From an uncultured Collinsella sp. (lineage in GTDB: Bacteria; Actinomycetota; Coriobacteriia; Coriobacteriales; Coriobacteriaceae), in assembly GCA_959026725.1 (NCBI GenBank), contig CAUFMG010000011.1:24218-88217 (forward strand): 64,000 bases of DNA, in the 5' to 3' direction. A model generated the notes under the pieces. It searched no databases, was not told the origin of the DNA, and saw only the letters and a program-made list of their open reading frames with translations. Shown piece after piece: positions 33,719 through 42,256 of the stretch. The position numbers were made by a program, and so were the translations under genes. Position 1 is the stretch's first letter, and every line of letters begins with the position of its first letter.

Positions 33719-34687
33719 CTAGTACTGCTCGATGCCCATGTAGCGACGAACCTCGGGGCTGTGATCGAACACCTTGCCGCGTGCAGCGCGCAGCTCGCAG
33801 CTCATCGCGTAGAAGAAAATCGGCTCCAGATACGAACGCACGCTGGCAGGCACGTCGCCTACGCCGTACTCGAGCGCGTCGAGCACCATAATCGTGTCAG
33901 TGTGCGTGTTGAGGAACGCCAGCGCGCGCTCCTCCATGGGGCGGCACTCGCCCGATCCGAGCTGCACAAAGTAGAACACGCCGGGCTCGGTAGCCTCGAA
34001 AGGACCGTGGAAATACTCGCCGGAGTGGATGTAGCAGCAGTGCTGCCATTGCATCTCCATGAGCGAGCAGATTGCCATGGCGTAGGTCTGGCTAAAGTTG
34101 GGGCCGGAACCGAGGATATAGAAGAACTTGTGCTGCTGGCAGAGCTCGGCAAAACGGGCGCCCAGCTCGGCGTTGACCTTCTCGCGCGCGACGGGCAGCA
34201 GCGCGTCCATCTGCTTAAGGCCGGCGTACATGTCGGCGAGCGCCTCGTAGCCCTCCTGCTGGTCGAGCAGTTCGGCGGCGATCAGAGCACCGATGCCCTG
34301 CGGCACCTCGGCCTGCGACACGCCCTCGCCCCACGGATAGACCCAGGTGGTCCACTTGCCGTTGTCGATCTTTGAGCCCTCGCAGTCGGTAAGGGCAATG
34401 ACCTCGGCGCCGGCAGCCAACGCCATCTCGCAGCCGTCGACGACCTCTTGCGTGTTGCCGCTGTGGCTGCAGGCGATGACGAGTGACTTCTCGCCAAGAC
34501 TCTTGGGGGCCATCAGACAAAACTCGCGCGCCGTGTAGACCGTCGAGGTAAACGTGGTGGCCTCGCGCTTGAGCAGTTCGTTAGCCGGCATGAGGTCGAT
34601 CATCGAACCGCCGCAGGCAATCCAAAAGACGTTCTCGACCTTGCCCTTGCGCTCGATAATTTCCTGAACCAGATCATGTGCGTTCAT
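33719..34687 (-). CDS. SIS-domain protein, FrlB/GfrF-like deglycase (paralogue 1)
   Basis: A 322-residue protein with two sugar-isomerase (SIS) domains. The first starts near residue 18 (VFWIACGGSMIDL) and has the ACSHSGNTQEV phosphosugar loop. The second (about 185-300) has FYILGSGPNFSQTYA and GEYFHGPFE. This arrangement and the RRYMGIEQY end match fructoselysine/glucoselysine-6-phosphate deglycases, which release glucose-6-phosphate and an amino acid from Amadori products; the exact substrate is not known. AAGGAGGAG lies before the ATG. A GntR gene sits just upstream in the same orientation, and repeated operator-like sites lie between them. Confidence 0.8.
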   Translation of the reverse strand: MNAHDLVQEIIERKGKVENVFWIACGGSMIDLMPANELLKREATTFTSTVYTAREFCLMAPKSLGEKSLVIACSHSGNTQEVVDGCEMALAAGAEVIALTDCEGSKIDNGKWTTWVYPWGEGVSQAEVPQGIGALIAAELLDQQEGYEALADMYAGLKQMDALLPVAREKVNAELGARFAELCQQHKFFYILGSGPNFSQTYAMAICSLMEMQWQHCCYIHSGEYFHGPFEATEPGVFYFVQLGSGECRPMEERALAFLNTHTDTIMVLDALEYGVGDVPASVRSYLEPIFFYAMSCELRAARGKVFDHSPEVRRYMGIEQY

Positions 34688-34743
34688 ACTGATGCTCCTC
34701 CTTGTGTGGCGGCTTTTGGCGACGGCTGCTCGTACCTGCTGTC

Positions 34744-34822
34744 GTTCTATGTTGTTCTATATATACCACGCAAGCAGCCACGGTGGAAGCCATTGCGGCA
34801 AATTTGTTCCATGTTGTTCTAT
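34744..34822 (-). promoter_or_regulatory. two direct operator-like repeats before SIS paralogue 1
   Basis: GTTCTATGTTGTTCTAT (34744-34760) and GTTCCATGTTGTTCTAT (34806-34822) agree at 16 of 17 positions and are 62 bases apart. They lie between the GntR gene ending at 34832 and the SIS gene starting at 34687. The best guess is binding sites for that GntR/UTRA regulator, allowing looping or double occupancy. Confidence 0.6.
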
Positions 34823-34831
34823 TCGTGAACG

Positions 34832-35587
34832 TTAGATGTCGAAGACGTAGCGCGAGCCCACGATCTTTTGGCGGCCGAGCAGTAGAGGGCGCCCGCCGGC
34901 GTCGGTAAAGTAGGCCTCCATATAGAAGAGAGGCTCGCCGACCGGCACCTCCAGCAGCGGGGCCGTCTGAGTATCTGCAAGCGCAATCTCCACGGTGCAG
35001 GGGTCGGACTTGAGCGGCGCGCGACCCGAATGCTCGGCCACGAGCGCAAAGATTGAGTTATCGGTGAGGTCCTCGTCGGCCAGCGTCTGCAGGTAGGGAT
35101 GGTCGGCGAGCACAAAGGCGTTGTTCTCGAGCATGACGGGAATGCCGTCGGCCGTGCGCACGCGCTCGACCACGATAAGCTCGCAGCCGGGCTCCACGCC
35201 AAAGAACGCCGCATCCTCGTGCGTCGCCGCGACCACCGTGCGCGACACCAGACGCGCACCCGGCACCATGTCGTTGGCAGCACAACCCTCAGTAAAGCTC
35301 TGGACGTCACCCTTCTGGCGAATCTTGCGTTTGAGCTTGGGAGCGCACACAAACGTGCCCCTCCCCTGCTGGCGGTTGAGATACCCCGCACGCGACAGCT
35401 CCTCGATGGCGCGGCGCACGGTGATGCGCCCCACGCCGTAGGACTTCGCGAGCTCTATCTCGGCAGGGATGCGCGAGCCGGCTGCGTACACGCCGCGCGC
35501 GATCTCGCCCTTTAGGTCGTCCATAACCTGCTGGTACAGCGGCACGGCGGGCACGTCAGTGCGGTCGGTTTTATCGTCGAATGCCAT
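34832..35587 (-). CDS. GntR/HutC-family transcriptional regulator (UTRA domain), 1
   Basis: A 251-residue regulator. The winged helix at about 15-80 (LYQQVMDDLKGEIARGVYAAGS, then VGRITVRRAIEELSRAGYLNR, then QGRGTFV) is followed by a UTRA ligand domain (about 100-245, ending GRQKIVGSRYVFDI) that in this family senses phosphosugars or related metabolites. It starts 2 bases after the recQ stop, so it may be co-transcribed with recQ, and precedes SIS paralogue 1. It probably controls that gene. Confidence 0.88.
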   Translation of the reverse strand: MAFDDKTDRTDVPAVPLYQQVMDDLKGEIARGVYAAGSRIPAEIELAKSYGVGRITVRRAIEELSRAGYLNRQQGRGTFVCAPKLKRKIRQKGDVQSFTEGCAANDMVPGARLVSRTVVAATHEDAAFFGVEPGCELIVVERVRTADGIPVMLENNAFVLADHPYLQTLADEDLTDNSIFALVAEHSGRAPLKSDPCTVEIALADTQTAPLLEVPVGEPLFYMEAYFTDAGGRPLLLGRQKIVGSRYVFDI

Positions 35588-35589
35588 CG

Positions 35590-37566
35590 TTACGCTCCAT
35601 CCCGCGCATGCTCGGACTCAAACTCTTCAATCGCCGCCATAAACTGCTCGCCAAAGGCGTCGGCTTTTTTCTCGCCAATGCCGTTGACCTGGATCAGCTC
35701 CTCGCGCGTCTGCGGACGCAGGCGGCACAGGCCGCGCAGGGCCTTGTCGGAAAAGACCATATACGGCGCCATCTCCAGCTCGGTCGAGATCTCCTTGCGG
35801 AGAGCACGCAGGCGCTCGAACAGCTCGGCATCGTCGCCAACGCGCGGGTGCTGGTCCAGCTCGGCCTCCTCGCGCAGCAGATCGACGGCGCGGCGGGCGC
35901 GGGCCGAGGCCTTGCGCTTGGACGCGCGACGCTTAACGGTAAAGACGAACGCCTCGTCCTCGACCTCGCCGGCACGCGGACCCAGTCCCACGACCGGGTA
36001 CTGCCCCTGCGAGGTGGCCAAATAACCGCGACCGCACAGCTGCCCGATGATGTCCTTGATGCGCCCGACCGATTCGCTCGACAGCTCACCGTAGCCGCGG
36101 TCCTCGTCCAGATGCATCTGGCGAATGCGCTCGGTGTTGCCGCCGTGGAGCACGTCGGCGATCAGCGACTTGCCAAAGCGCATGGGTCGCGTGGCCACAT
36201 AGCGCACGGCGGCGCGGGCCATATCGGTGACGTCCTCAACCTCGAACTGCGTGAGACAGTTGCTGCAGTTGCCGCAGCCCTCGGCGTCGTCTGCCGTGCC
36301 GCCCGCGGCGGCTGCCGCATGCTCGGCCGCGGCCTCGTCGCCAAAGTAGCGCAGCATGTATTCGCGCAGACAGCCGGTGGTATTGCAGTAGCCCTCCATC
36401 TGGCTGAGCAAGCGGTAACGGTTCTGGAGCGCCCACGCGCGTTGCTCGTCGTCGAGCGCCTCGTCGACCGCATCGCCGCGGTCGATCAAAAAGCGGCGCA
36501 TGCGAAAATCGTTACCGTTCCACAGCAGATGGCAGCTGGCCGGATCGCCATCGCGGCCAGCGCGGCCCGCCTCCTGGTAGTAGGCCTCGATGCTCTCGGG
36601 CACGTTGTTGTGGATCACGTAGCGCACGTTGGGCTTGTCGATGCCCATGCCAAAGGCGTTGGTGGCAACCATCACCTGGATGTCGTCGTCGATAAAAGCG
36701 CGCTGGCTTTGCCGGCGGACGTCGTTGCCCATGCCGGCATGGTAGCGGCCCACGCGAATGCCGCTGGGGCCCAGTGCCTCGGCAAGCTCCGCGGCCAGCG
36801 CGTCGACCGTCTTGCGGGTCGAGCAATACACGATGCCGCTCTCGCTCGAATGCGCGATCACGTAGTCGCGCACCCAGGCGGTCTTGGCCTTGTCGCCCAT
36901 CTCCTCGCAACCAAAGTAGAGGTTCTTGCGATCGAAGCCCGTCACTACCGTCGCGGGATTTTGCAGGCCGAGCATCTGCTGAATGTCCGCGCGCACGCGC
37001 TCGGTCGCCGTGGCGGTAAACGCCGCCACGATGGGGCGCTGCGGCAGGGAATCGATGAACTCGCGAATCTGCAGGTAAGCGGGGCGAAAATCCTGGCCCC
37101 ACTGGCTCACGCAGTGGGCCTCGTCAATGGCCACGAGCGGAACGCCAATGCCACCGTCCGCCGCGGCTTCCTGCGCAAAGGCCAGAAAGCGCGGCTCGAG
37201 CAGGCGCTCGGGCGCCACATACATAAGCTGGTAGCGCCCCTCGCGCGCCCGCTTGAGAACGGTATTTTGCTGGGCCGGAGTAAGACTGGAGTTGAGATAG
37301 CTGGGGCGCGCACCCGCCGCGAGCAGCGCGCGGGTCTGGTCCTCCATAAGCGACAGCAACGGACTCACCACAAAGGTGATGCCGGGCAGCATGAGCGCGG
37401 GCACCTGGTAGCAGATAGACTTGCCGGCGCCTGTGGGCATAACGCCGAGCGCATCGCGGCCAGCAAGAATCGCATCCACCATGCGGTCCTGCCCCGGGCG
37501 AAACGAGGTGTAGCCAAAATAGGCGCCGAGCGTGTCGAGCGCCATCTGCTGCATGCTATCGGTCAT
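35590..37566 (-). CDS. recQ: ATP-dependent DNA helicase RecQ
   Basis: A 658-residue 3'-5' helicase for DNA repair and fork processing. Walker A GAGKS at about 46-50, the DEAH-box DEAHCVSQWGQDFRP at about 148, and the helicase C domain (GRAGRDG with YCSTRKT) are present. The RQC region carries zinc cysteines (CLREYMLRYF, then CGNCSNC), and a C-terminal HRDC domain begins at about 570. Full length. An Ala-rich insert (AAAEHAAAAAGGTADDAEG) lies within the zinc region. The GntR gene follows by 2 bases. Confidence 0.95.
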   Translation of the reverse strand: MTDSMQQMALDTLGAYFGYTSFRPGQDRMVDAILAGRDALGVMPTGAGKSICYQVPALMLPGITFVVSPLLSLMEDQTRALLAAGARPSYLNSSLTPAQQNTVLKRAREGRYQLMYVAPERLLEPRFLAFAQEAAADGGIGVPLVAIDEAHCVSQWGQDFRPAYLQIREFIDSLPQRPIVAAFTATATERVRADIQQMLGLQNPATVVTGFDRKNLYFGCEEMGDKAKTAWVRDYVIAHSSESGIVYCSTRKTVDALAAELAEALGPSGIRVGRYHAGMGNDVRRQSQRAFIDDDIQVMVATNAFGMGIDKPNVRYVIHNNVPESIEAYYQEAGRAGRDGDPASCHLLWNGNDFRMRRFLIDRGDAVDEALDDEQRAWALQNRYRLLSQMEGYCNTTGCLREYMLRYFGDEAAAEHAAAAAGGTADDAEGCGNCSNCLTQFEVEDVTDMARAAVRYVATRPMRFGKSLIADVLHGGNTERIRQMHLDEDRGYGELSSESVGRIKDIIGQLCGRGYLATSQGQYPVVGLGPRAGEVEDEAFVFTVKRRASKRKASARARRAVDLLREEAELDQHPRVGDDAELFERLRALRKEISTELEMAPYMVFSDKALRGLCRLRPQTREELIQVNGIGEKKADAFGEQFMAAIEEFESEHARDGA

Positions 37567-37656
37567 GGTTTCCTAACGTCTAAGTCATCTGCCGCCGATT
37601 ATACGCCGCCACGCGGACCGGCGTCGCCCGGCTGTCAGCCACGCTCATTCTGCGGG

Positions 37657-37712
37657 TAGTCATTGGGGACGTTCTTGAATGACTAGCCATTTAAGAACGT
37701 CCCCAACGACTA
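37657..37712. repeat. GGGGACGTTCTT palindrome, family R2, copy a
   Basis: TAGTCATTGGGGACGTTCTT and its inverted form AAGAACGTCCCCAACGACTA surround a short ATGACTAGCCAT centre. A three-unit version is at 46228-46310. Both lie on the far side of a structured family-B 3' element, and a fragment (ATGACTAGTTCGTTG) occurs by copy 1 at 17600. Confidence 0.75.
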
Positions 37713-37778
37713 AGGAGTGTCCCCAGGTGCCGGCAGAAGAGGAACGTCTCCAAGTGCCGGCCCGGCAACGTCGATGTT

Positions 37779-37981
37779 TTGGCAATGTCAGCGAAAGCCC
37801 GCCAGAGCGAGCAAGGTGCCTTGAAACGAGACGGCATTGACCTTCTGGTCATGCCGCCGAAGCTGAAAGGCAGATTGCCGCTCTGGCGGGCTTGCTGCGC
37901 CTCTGGTTCCGCCGTTCGTTAGGACGGCGGAACCAGAGGCGCAGCGTCGAGCCGTTACGCGGTTTGGTAAAACCGCGTAAC
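37779..37981 (-). ncRNA. conserved structured 3' element, family B, copy 2 (after GntR 2)
   Basis: The terminal hairpin 37954-37981 touches the stop codon of the regulator at 37982. The basal stem 37794-37807 with 37881-37893 has a sequence unlike copies 1 and 3 but pairs fully. The apical invariant motif GACCAGAAGGTCA is at 37850-37838 (minus), with flanking stem GGCAT/ATGCC in place of GGGCGC/GCGCCC. This copy has an extra 52-base perfect palindrome (37894-37945, 22-bp arms) inserted between the two hairpins. Confidence 0.6.
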
Positions 37982-38701
37982 TTACATCACCATAACGTAG
38001 CGCGATCCCACGTAGTACTGCTTACCCATCAGAACCGGCTCGCCGTTGGGGCCGGTAAAGCTGGCACGCAGGTTGAGCAGCGGATCGTGCGGAGCAATGC
38101 CCAACTCGGCCGCCTGCTCGGTATTGGCACGAACGGCCTCGACCGTGCGGTAGCCAACCGAGACAATCGGCGTTCCGCCAACACGCTCGACCTCGGCAAA
38201 AATCGACTTGTCCTCAAGATCGGCCGTCAACAGCTCACGGTAGGCGTCAAACGGCACAAAGATGTTCTCCTCAAAGATGGGCTCGCCGTCGGCCGTACGC
38301 ACGCGCTTGATGTGCAACAGCAGCGCGTCCTTCTGCAGGCCAAAGAACTCCATCTCGTTTTGACGTGCCGGCACAATCTGGCGATCGACCACATGTGCGC
38401 CCGCCTTCATGCCGTTGTCGGCACACAGCGCGGTAAACGTCTGCAGCGTCGAGGCGTGGAACTGGCGGTTGATGTGCGGCGTGGAAACAAAGGTGCCACG
38501 GCCCTGCTGCTTAACCAGGTAGCCATCGGAACACAGCTCCTCGACGGCGCGGCGCACCGTAATGCGGCTCACGTCGTACTGCTCGGCTAGCTCAAGCTCG
38601 GACGGAATACGCTCCTTGGGTGCATAAACACCTTTCTCGATCGCGTCCTTGATTTCGTCGTAAATCTGCTGGTAAAGCGGTGCATTTTTGGGCGCAGGCA
38701 T
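37982..38701 (-). CDS. GntR/HutC-family transcriptional regulator (UTRA domain), 2
   Basis: A 239-residue regulator with an N-terminal winged helix (NAPLYQQIYDEIKDAIEKG, then VSRITVRRAVEEL, QGRGTFV) and a UTRA domain (FEENIFVPFDAYRELLT; end YYVGSRYVMVM). A near-palindromic ACGTATATAACGT lies upstream at 38739-38751. The same type of site lies in front of the PTS operon and, less well kept, the DMT transporter at 46124, so this protein is the best candidate for their regulator and for autoregulation. Structured element B follows its stop directly. Confidence 0.87.
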   Translation of the reverse strand: MPAPKNAPLYQQIYDEIKDAIEKGVYAPKERIPSELELAEQYDVSRITVRRAVEELCSDGYLVKQQGRGTFVSTPHINRQFHASTLQTFTALCADNGMKAGAHVVDRQIVPARQNEMEFFGLQKDALLLHIKRVRTADGEPIFEENIFVPFDAYRELLTADLEDKSIFAEVERVGGTPIVSVGYRTVEAVRANTEQAAELGIAPHDPLLNLRASFTGPNGEPVLMGKQYYVGSRYVMVM

Positions 38702-38738
38702 ATCTAATCACTCTTATCGGAATATCGAAATAACTAAT

Positions 38739-38751
38739 ACGTATATAACGT
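38739..38751. promoter_or_regulatory. candidate GntR operator, site 1
   Basis: ACGTATATAACGT, with ACGT half-sites in inverted arrangement, 38 bases before the GntR 2 start. It differs from site 2 (minus strand ACGTATAAGACGT, 44903-44891) at two central bases. Likely autoregulatory. Confidence 0.55.
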
Positions 38752-38792
38752 CTAGTTTCATGTTACCTCATATTGATAAAACGATACACCCT

Positions 38793-38838
38793 CCCTACCA
38801 AAAAGCGACAGCTTCTTTTTGGTAGGTTTTATCTGGGC
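38793..38838. repeat. REP-like palindrome, family R1, copy b
   Basis: CCCTACCAAAAAG...CTTTTTGGTAGG hairpin followed by TTTTATCTGGGC. It differs from the other copies by loop changes GCGACAGC. A second perfect hairpin with 15-bp arms (38845-38859 with 38866-38880) follows and lies 41 bases after the stop of the YitT gene, possibly as its terminator although no T-run is present. Confidence 0.7.
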
Positions 38839-38921
38839 AAACGAGAGCCTCCCGAAAGCAGCGAGGCTTTCGGGAGGCTCAAGCGGACAGGATTGCGCCA
38901 GGCCAGCAAAATGCCAAAACC

Positions 38922-39929
38922 CTACTTGCCGTCGTCCTGCTGCAGGCTGTCCTGCTCGCTGAGGCGCGCCTGCCTGCTGGCCATGCGTGCGGGCTTGTCG
39001 GGATCGGGAACGGCCGTGGGCATGGGCTCGTCGACATGACCTCCCCACCAGCCGCCCACAAAGTTGAGCGTGTGGAACACGTTGATCACGGCGCCGGGAT
39101 CGATGTCGCACACCAGCTTGATAATGTCCTGGCTCTCGTAGGTCGATACAACGGCGTGCAGCAGGTACATCTTCTCGCGGCTGTATCCGCCAATGACCTC
39201 GGCGCAGCTAATGCCGTGCTGAAAATGGTCAACATAGGCGGTCATGACCTCGTCCGCCTTACGCGTCGTGATCTGCAGCGTCACGCGGTCGTAGCGACGA
39301 TAGAAGCTGTCGATGGTCTTGGTCGAAATAAACTGGAACACGATGGAGTACGCCGCCTTGTCCCAGCCAAACATAAAGCCAAAGATCGCTAGGATAAAGC
39401 AGTTGAAACCAAAGATGACACCCCAGATGGTCTTGCCCGTGTGGTTGGAAACCCACAGCGCGATAAAGTCGGTACCGCCGGTGGATGCGCCGGACTTAAG
39501 CGCGATGGCAGCGCCCAGACCCGAGACCACGCCGCCAAAAATGATGAGCATAATCTTGTCGCCCAAAAACGGTGCGAAGTGAAAGACGTTGAGGAACAGC
39601 GATGAGAGCACGACCTGCATCATCGAGAAGATGACGAAGCGCTTGCTAATGCCGCTCCAGCATAGGAGCGCCACGGGAATGTTGAGCGCGAGCATACCGA
39701 GCGAGATGTCGATGTGAACGCCGCCGAGCGAGGTAACGCGGTCGAGCAGGACCGCGACGCCGGTGAGGCCGCTCGGAAGCAGGTCGGCGGGCTGAATGAA
39801 TGCCTGGATCAGAAATGTCTGGAGAACGGCGGAAATTGTGACCGCCACGGCGGTAATGGCACGGCGGACGATGGTGAGGCGGCCGAGCATGAGCACGCGG
39901 TCCGTGAGCTGATCGATGGCGTTCGCCAC
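38922..39929 (-). CDS. YitT family membrane protein
   Basis: A 335-residue protein with five or six membrane segments in the first 200 residues (DUF161 repeats: QPADLLPSGLTGVAVLL, GASTGGTDFIALWVS) and a C-terminal cytosolic DUF2179 domain (about 215-290: RRYDRVTLQITTRKADEV, GGYSREKMYLLHAVV). Function of YitT proteins is not established. The tail after 300 is polar and low complexity. CGAAAGGAG lies before the ATG. Single gene. Confidence 0.87.
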   Translation of the reverse strand: MANAIDQLTDRVLMLGRLTIVRRAITAVAVTISAVLQTFLIQAFIQPADLLPSGLTGVAVLLDRVTSLGGVHIDISLGMLALNIPVALLCWSGISKRFVIFSMMQVVLSSLFLNVFHFAPFLGDKIMLIIFGGVVSGLGAAIALKSGASTGGTDFIALWVSNHTGKTIWGVIFGFNCFILAIFGFMFGWDKAAYSIVFQFISTKTIDSFYRRYDRVTLQITTRKADEVMTAYVDHFQHGISCAEVIGGYSREKMYLLHAVVSTYESQDIIKLVCDIDPGAVINVFHTLNFVGGWWGGHVDEPMPTAVPDPDKPARMASRQARLSEQDSLQQDDGK

Positions 39930-40068
39930 GCGGGCTCCTTTCGAAGGCAGATGTAGTTGTGAGGCATGTCGGCGATTGTAGCACGGAGCGTGCGAGGGTG
40001 CTTCAATTCACCCTCCCTCGACAACCAAAGCGGGACCAGCAACCCCCACGACCAAAGGCCCAAATTAC

Positions 40069-40187
40069 AAGTGAGTAGACTTTTTACGATCTGCCGAGCA
40101 CGCCCAAAACCGCCACCCCTGTGACCTGCGGTTTTACAAAGAAAGATATGCATTGTGCTCGGCCTGCGCCAAAAAGTCTACTCACTT
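40069..40187. repeat. 119-base palindromic element with perfect 17-bp terminal inverted repeats
   Basis: Arms 40069-40085 and 40171-40187 (core AAGTGAGTAGACTTTTT) are perfect inverted copies. A second inner pair, GCCGAGCAC and GTGCTCGGC, nests inside. No coding capacity. It looks like a MITE-like or cruciform-forming repeat in the 355-base spacer between the YitT start and the HAD gene end; nothing else is seen there. Confidence 0.7.
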
Positions 40188-40284
40188 AGCCCGAATCGAA
40201 GCCAAACGGATCAAAATCGAAACCAAATTGAGCCAGTCCACCACAAAAAACGTTTGAACCCGTGCTTCTCGCGGCGGATTGACA

Positions 40285-40914
40285 CTACCAAGCGGCCAAA
40301 ATGTCGGACAGGTTGTCGATGACAACGTCGGCGGCGGACTGGTCCAGGTTAACGCCCTCGTGCGGACGCAGCGCCAGGACGCGGGCACCGGAGCGCTTGC
40401 CGGCCTCGATACCCATAGGCGAGTCCTCGATAACCAGGCACTCGGTAGGCTCCACACCCAGCGCCTCCATGGCACGCAGGTAGATCTCGGGGTCGGGCTT
40501 AAACGCACTGCACTCGTGACCGCTGATGGTGTAGTCCAGCACGTCGGCGATACCGGCAATCCCCACCAGCTCGTCAATGAGCTCGCGATAGGACGAGCTT
40601 GCGATGGCGCACTTCACGCCGCGCTCGTGCAGCTCACGCATCACCGGCTCCGTCTGCTCGTTGAGCAGCTCGGCATACGGAACGGGGTGGTCCGGGCTGT
40701 AGACCTGCTTGTACTCCACGCGCAGGCGCTCGCGCAGCTCAACATCGTCAGGTACCAGCGACTTCCAAATGGCGGGCTCGTTAGACCCCGAAAGATCGGG
40801 GATCTCGTCAAAGTGAAAGCCCTTCTCTTCCATAAACGCCACGCGACGACGGTTGTAGAACCACTCGGTATCGACCAGCACGCCGTCCATGTCAAACAGC
40901 ACTGCCTTGATCAT
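40285..40914 (-). CDS. HAD-superfamily phosphatase/phosphoglucomutase-like protein
   Basis: A 209-residue HAD hydrolase. The nucleophile motif DMDGVLVDTE (D8/D10 from the chosen start), motif II ASSSYRE, motif III Lys in FKPDPEIY and motif IV EDSPMGIEAG are all there. A helical cap of the beta-phosphoglucomutase type follows the first motif. It likely acts on a phosphosugar. I start at ATG 40914, 6 bases after GGAGGAG, not at 40920. It lies downstream of the PTS/SIS operon, but a terminator and a REP palindrome separate them. Confidence 0.87.
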   Translation of the reverse strand: MIKAVLFDMDGVLVDTEWFYNRRRVAFMEEKGFHFDEIPDLSGSNEPAIWKSLVPDDVELRERLRVEYKQVYSPDHPVPYAELLNEQTEPVMRELHERGVKCAIASSSYRELIDELVGIAGIADVLDYTISGHECSAFKPDPEIYLRAMEALGVEPTECLVIEDSPMGIEAGKRSGARVLALRPHEGVNLDQSAADVVIDNLSDILAAW

Positions 40915-40928
40915 ACGCATCTCCTCCC

Positions 40929-40972
40929 ACCTGCCAAAAAGGGACAGGTTTATTTTGGTAGGTTTTATCTGG
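40929..40972. repeat. REP-like palindrome, family R1, copy c
   Basis: ACCTGCCAAAAAGGGACAGG...TTTTGGTAGGT, followed by TTTATCTGGG. Compared with copies a and d, the loop segment CCTGTCCC is present as its complement GGGACAGG, as if the loop had been inverted. It lies in the HAD gene leader. Confidence 0.72.
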
Positions 40973-41007
40973 GATTTGCGACGCGGCAGACACGCCCTCC
41001 CCAGAGC

Positions 41008-41040
41008 AAAAAAGGGGACGGGGCGCAAACCCCATCCCCT
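41008..41040 (-). terminator. terminator of the PTS-SIS operon
   Basis: Stem GGGGATGGGG/CCCCGTCCCC (one mismatch) on the minus strand, followed by a run of six T (41013-41008), 33 bases after the SIS stop at 41074. Confidence 0.85.
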
Positions 41041-41073
41041 CTCAATCAACCCGTAAGGTCTACTTACTTGTGA

Positions 41074-42057
41074 TTAGTAGGAAAGCTTCCACATGTAGCG
41101 ACGCATGGTCAGCGGATGCTGACGGGCCTCGGCGATCTGGTTGCCGTACTCGCGCATAACGGCGAGGTGCAGCAGCGGGTTGAAGTAGGTGACGACGCTC
41201 GCGGGCACGGCGTCAGCCAGGCCGTAGTCCTTGGAGTCGATCAGAGCGACCTTGGCGCCCATGCGCTCAAGGAAGGTGAGGGCGCGGGCGTCCATCGGAC
41301 GGGTAGCGCCATCGGACATGAAGAAGACGTAGGGCTTACCCTCGGTGGAAACCTCGAACGGGCCGTGGAAGTACTCGCCGGTGTTGTAGGCGGCGGCGTC
41401 GATCCACTGCATCTCGGTGAACAGGAAGGCGGCGTGAGAGTAAGCCATCTTCTCGGAGGCACCAGAGGCCATGAAGTAAATCATCTTGTCGTCCTTGAAG
41501 TCCTCAGCGAACTTCTTGGCGAGCTTCTTGCAGGACTGAGCAGCGTTCTCGCAGAGATCGAAGACGTTGGTGAGGCCGGTGATCATGTCGTCGTACTTGT
41601 CATAGCCCTCGGTCTGCTGAAGGATCTCGAGAGCAAGAGCGATGGCATAGCCGGGCTTCTCGCACTTGGCAGCGAAGTTGGCGTGGAAGCCGTGAACGAT
41701 GACGTAGTCAGCGTCGACGGTCAGAGCGGAGCCAGCCTTGTTGGTGAGGGAGACGACCGGGCAGTTGTGCTTCTTGGCGGTCTTGTTGGCCTCGACGGTC
41801 TCGGGCGTGGAGCCACCGAGGGAGCAGGTGATCACGAAGGTGTGCTCGTTGACCCAGGAAGGCGTGTCGTAGTTGAACTCGTTAGCGGTGAAGATCTGAA
41901 CGTTCAGCTTGTCCGTGTTGTTGGCCAGGAAGTACTTGGCGGGGTACAGGTCGGACATGGAAGCACCGCAGCCGACGAAGGCGACACTGTGGATCTCGTG
42001 GTTGGACAGGACGTCAGCGACGATCTGCTTAGGGAGGTTAAGGTCGATCTCGTACAT
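41074..42057 (-). CDS. SIS-domain protein, FrlB/GfrF-like deglycase (paralogue 2), PTS-linked
   Basis: A 327-residue two-SIS protein. The first domain has VAFVGCGASMSDLYPAKYF and the phosphosugar loop TCSLGGSTPETVE; the second has IYFMASGASEKMAYSHA and GEYFHGPFEV. The end TMRRYMWKLSY resembles paralogue 3. It is the last gene of the PTS operon, so it probably acts on the phosphosugar that the PTS delivers, such as an Amadori-type glycosylamine-6-phosphate; the substrate is inferred. I start at ATG 42057 (AAAGGA 9-10 bases upstream) rather than 42066, whose ATG abuts the ribosome site. Confidence 0.82.
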   Translation of the reverse strand: MYEIDLNLPKQIVADVLSNHEIHSVAFVGCGASMSDLYPAKYFLANNTDKLNVQIFTANEFNYDTPSWVNEHTFVITCSLGGSTPETVEANKTAKKHNCPVVSLTNKAGSALTVDADYVIVHGFHANFAAKCEKPGYAIALALEILQQTEGYDKYDDMITGLTNVFDLCENAAQSCKKLAKKFAEDFKDDKMIYFMASGASEKMAYSHAAFLFTEMQWIDAAAYNTGEYFHGPFEVSTEGKPYVFFMSDGATRPMDARALTFLERMGAKVALIDSKDYGLADAVPASVVTYFNPLLHLAVMREYGNQIAEARQHPLTMRRYMWKLSY

Positions 42058-42256
42058 CTGACACATTCCTTTCGATTTTTGCGGCGCCACATTGCCGGGC
42101 GCTCGCAGGGTTACCGTGGTTTGGACCGAGTCGCCGGTCCGTTGAGGATGCGACAAGGGGACTGTCCCATTGTCGCATTTTGGGGATGGAAGCCTGCCTG
42201 GGGTATGGGATGCCAGGCAGGCCCCCGGGGGAAAGCGGTTAGGCGCTTGGTCGCGA

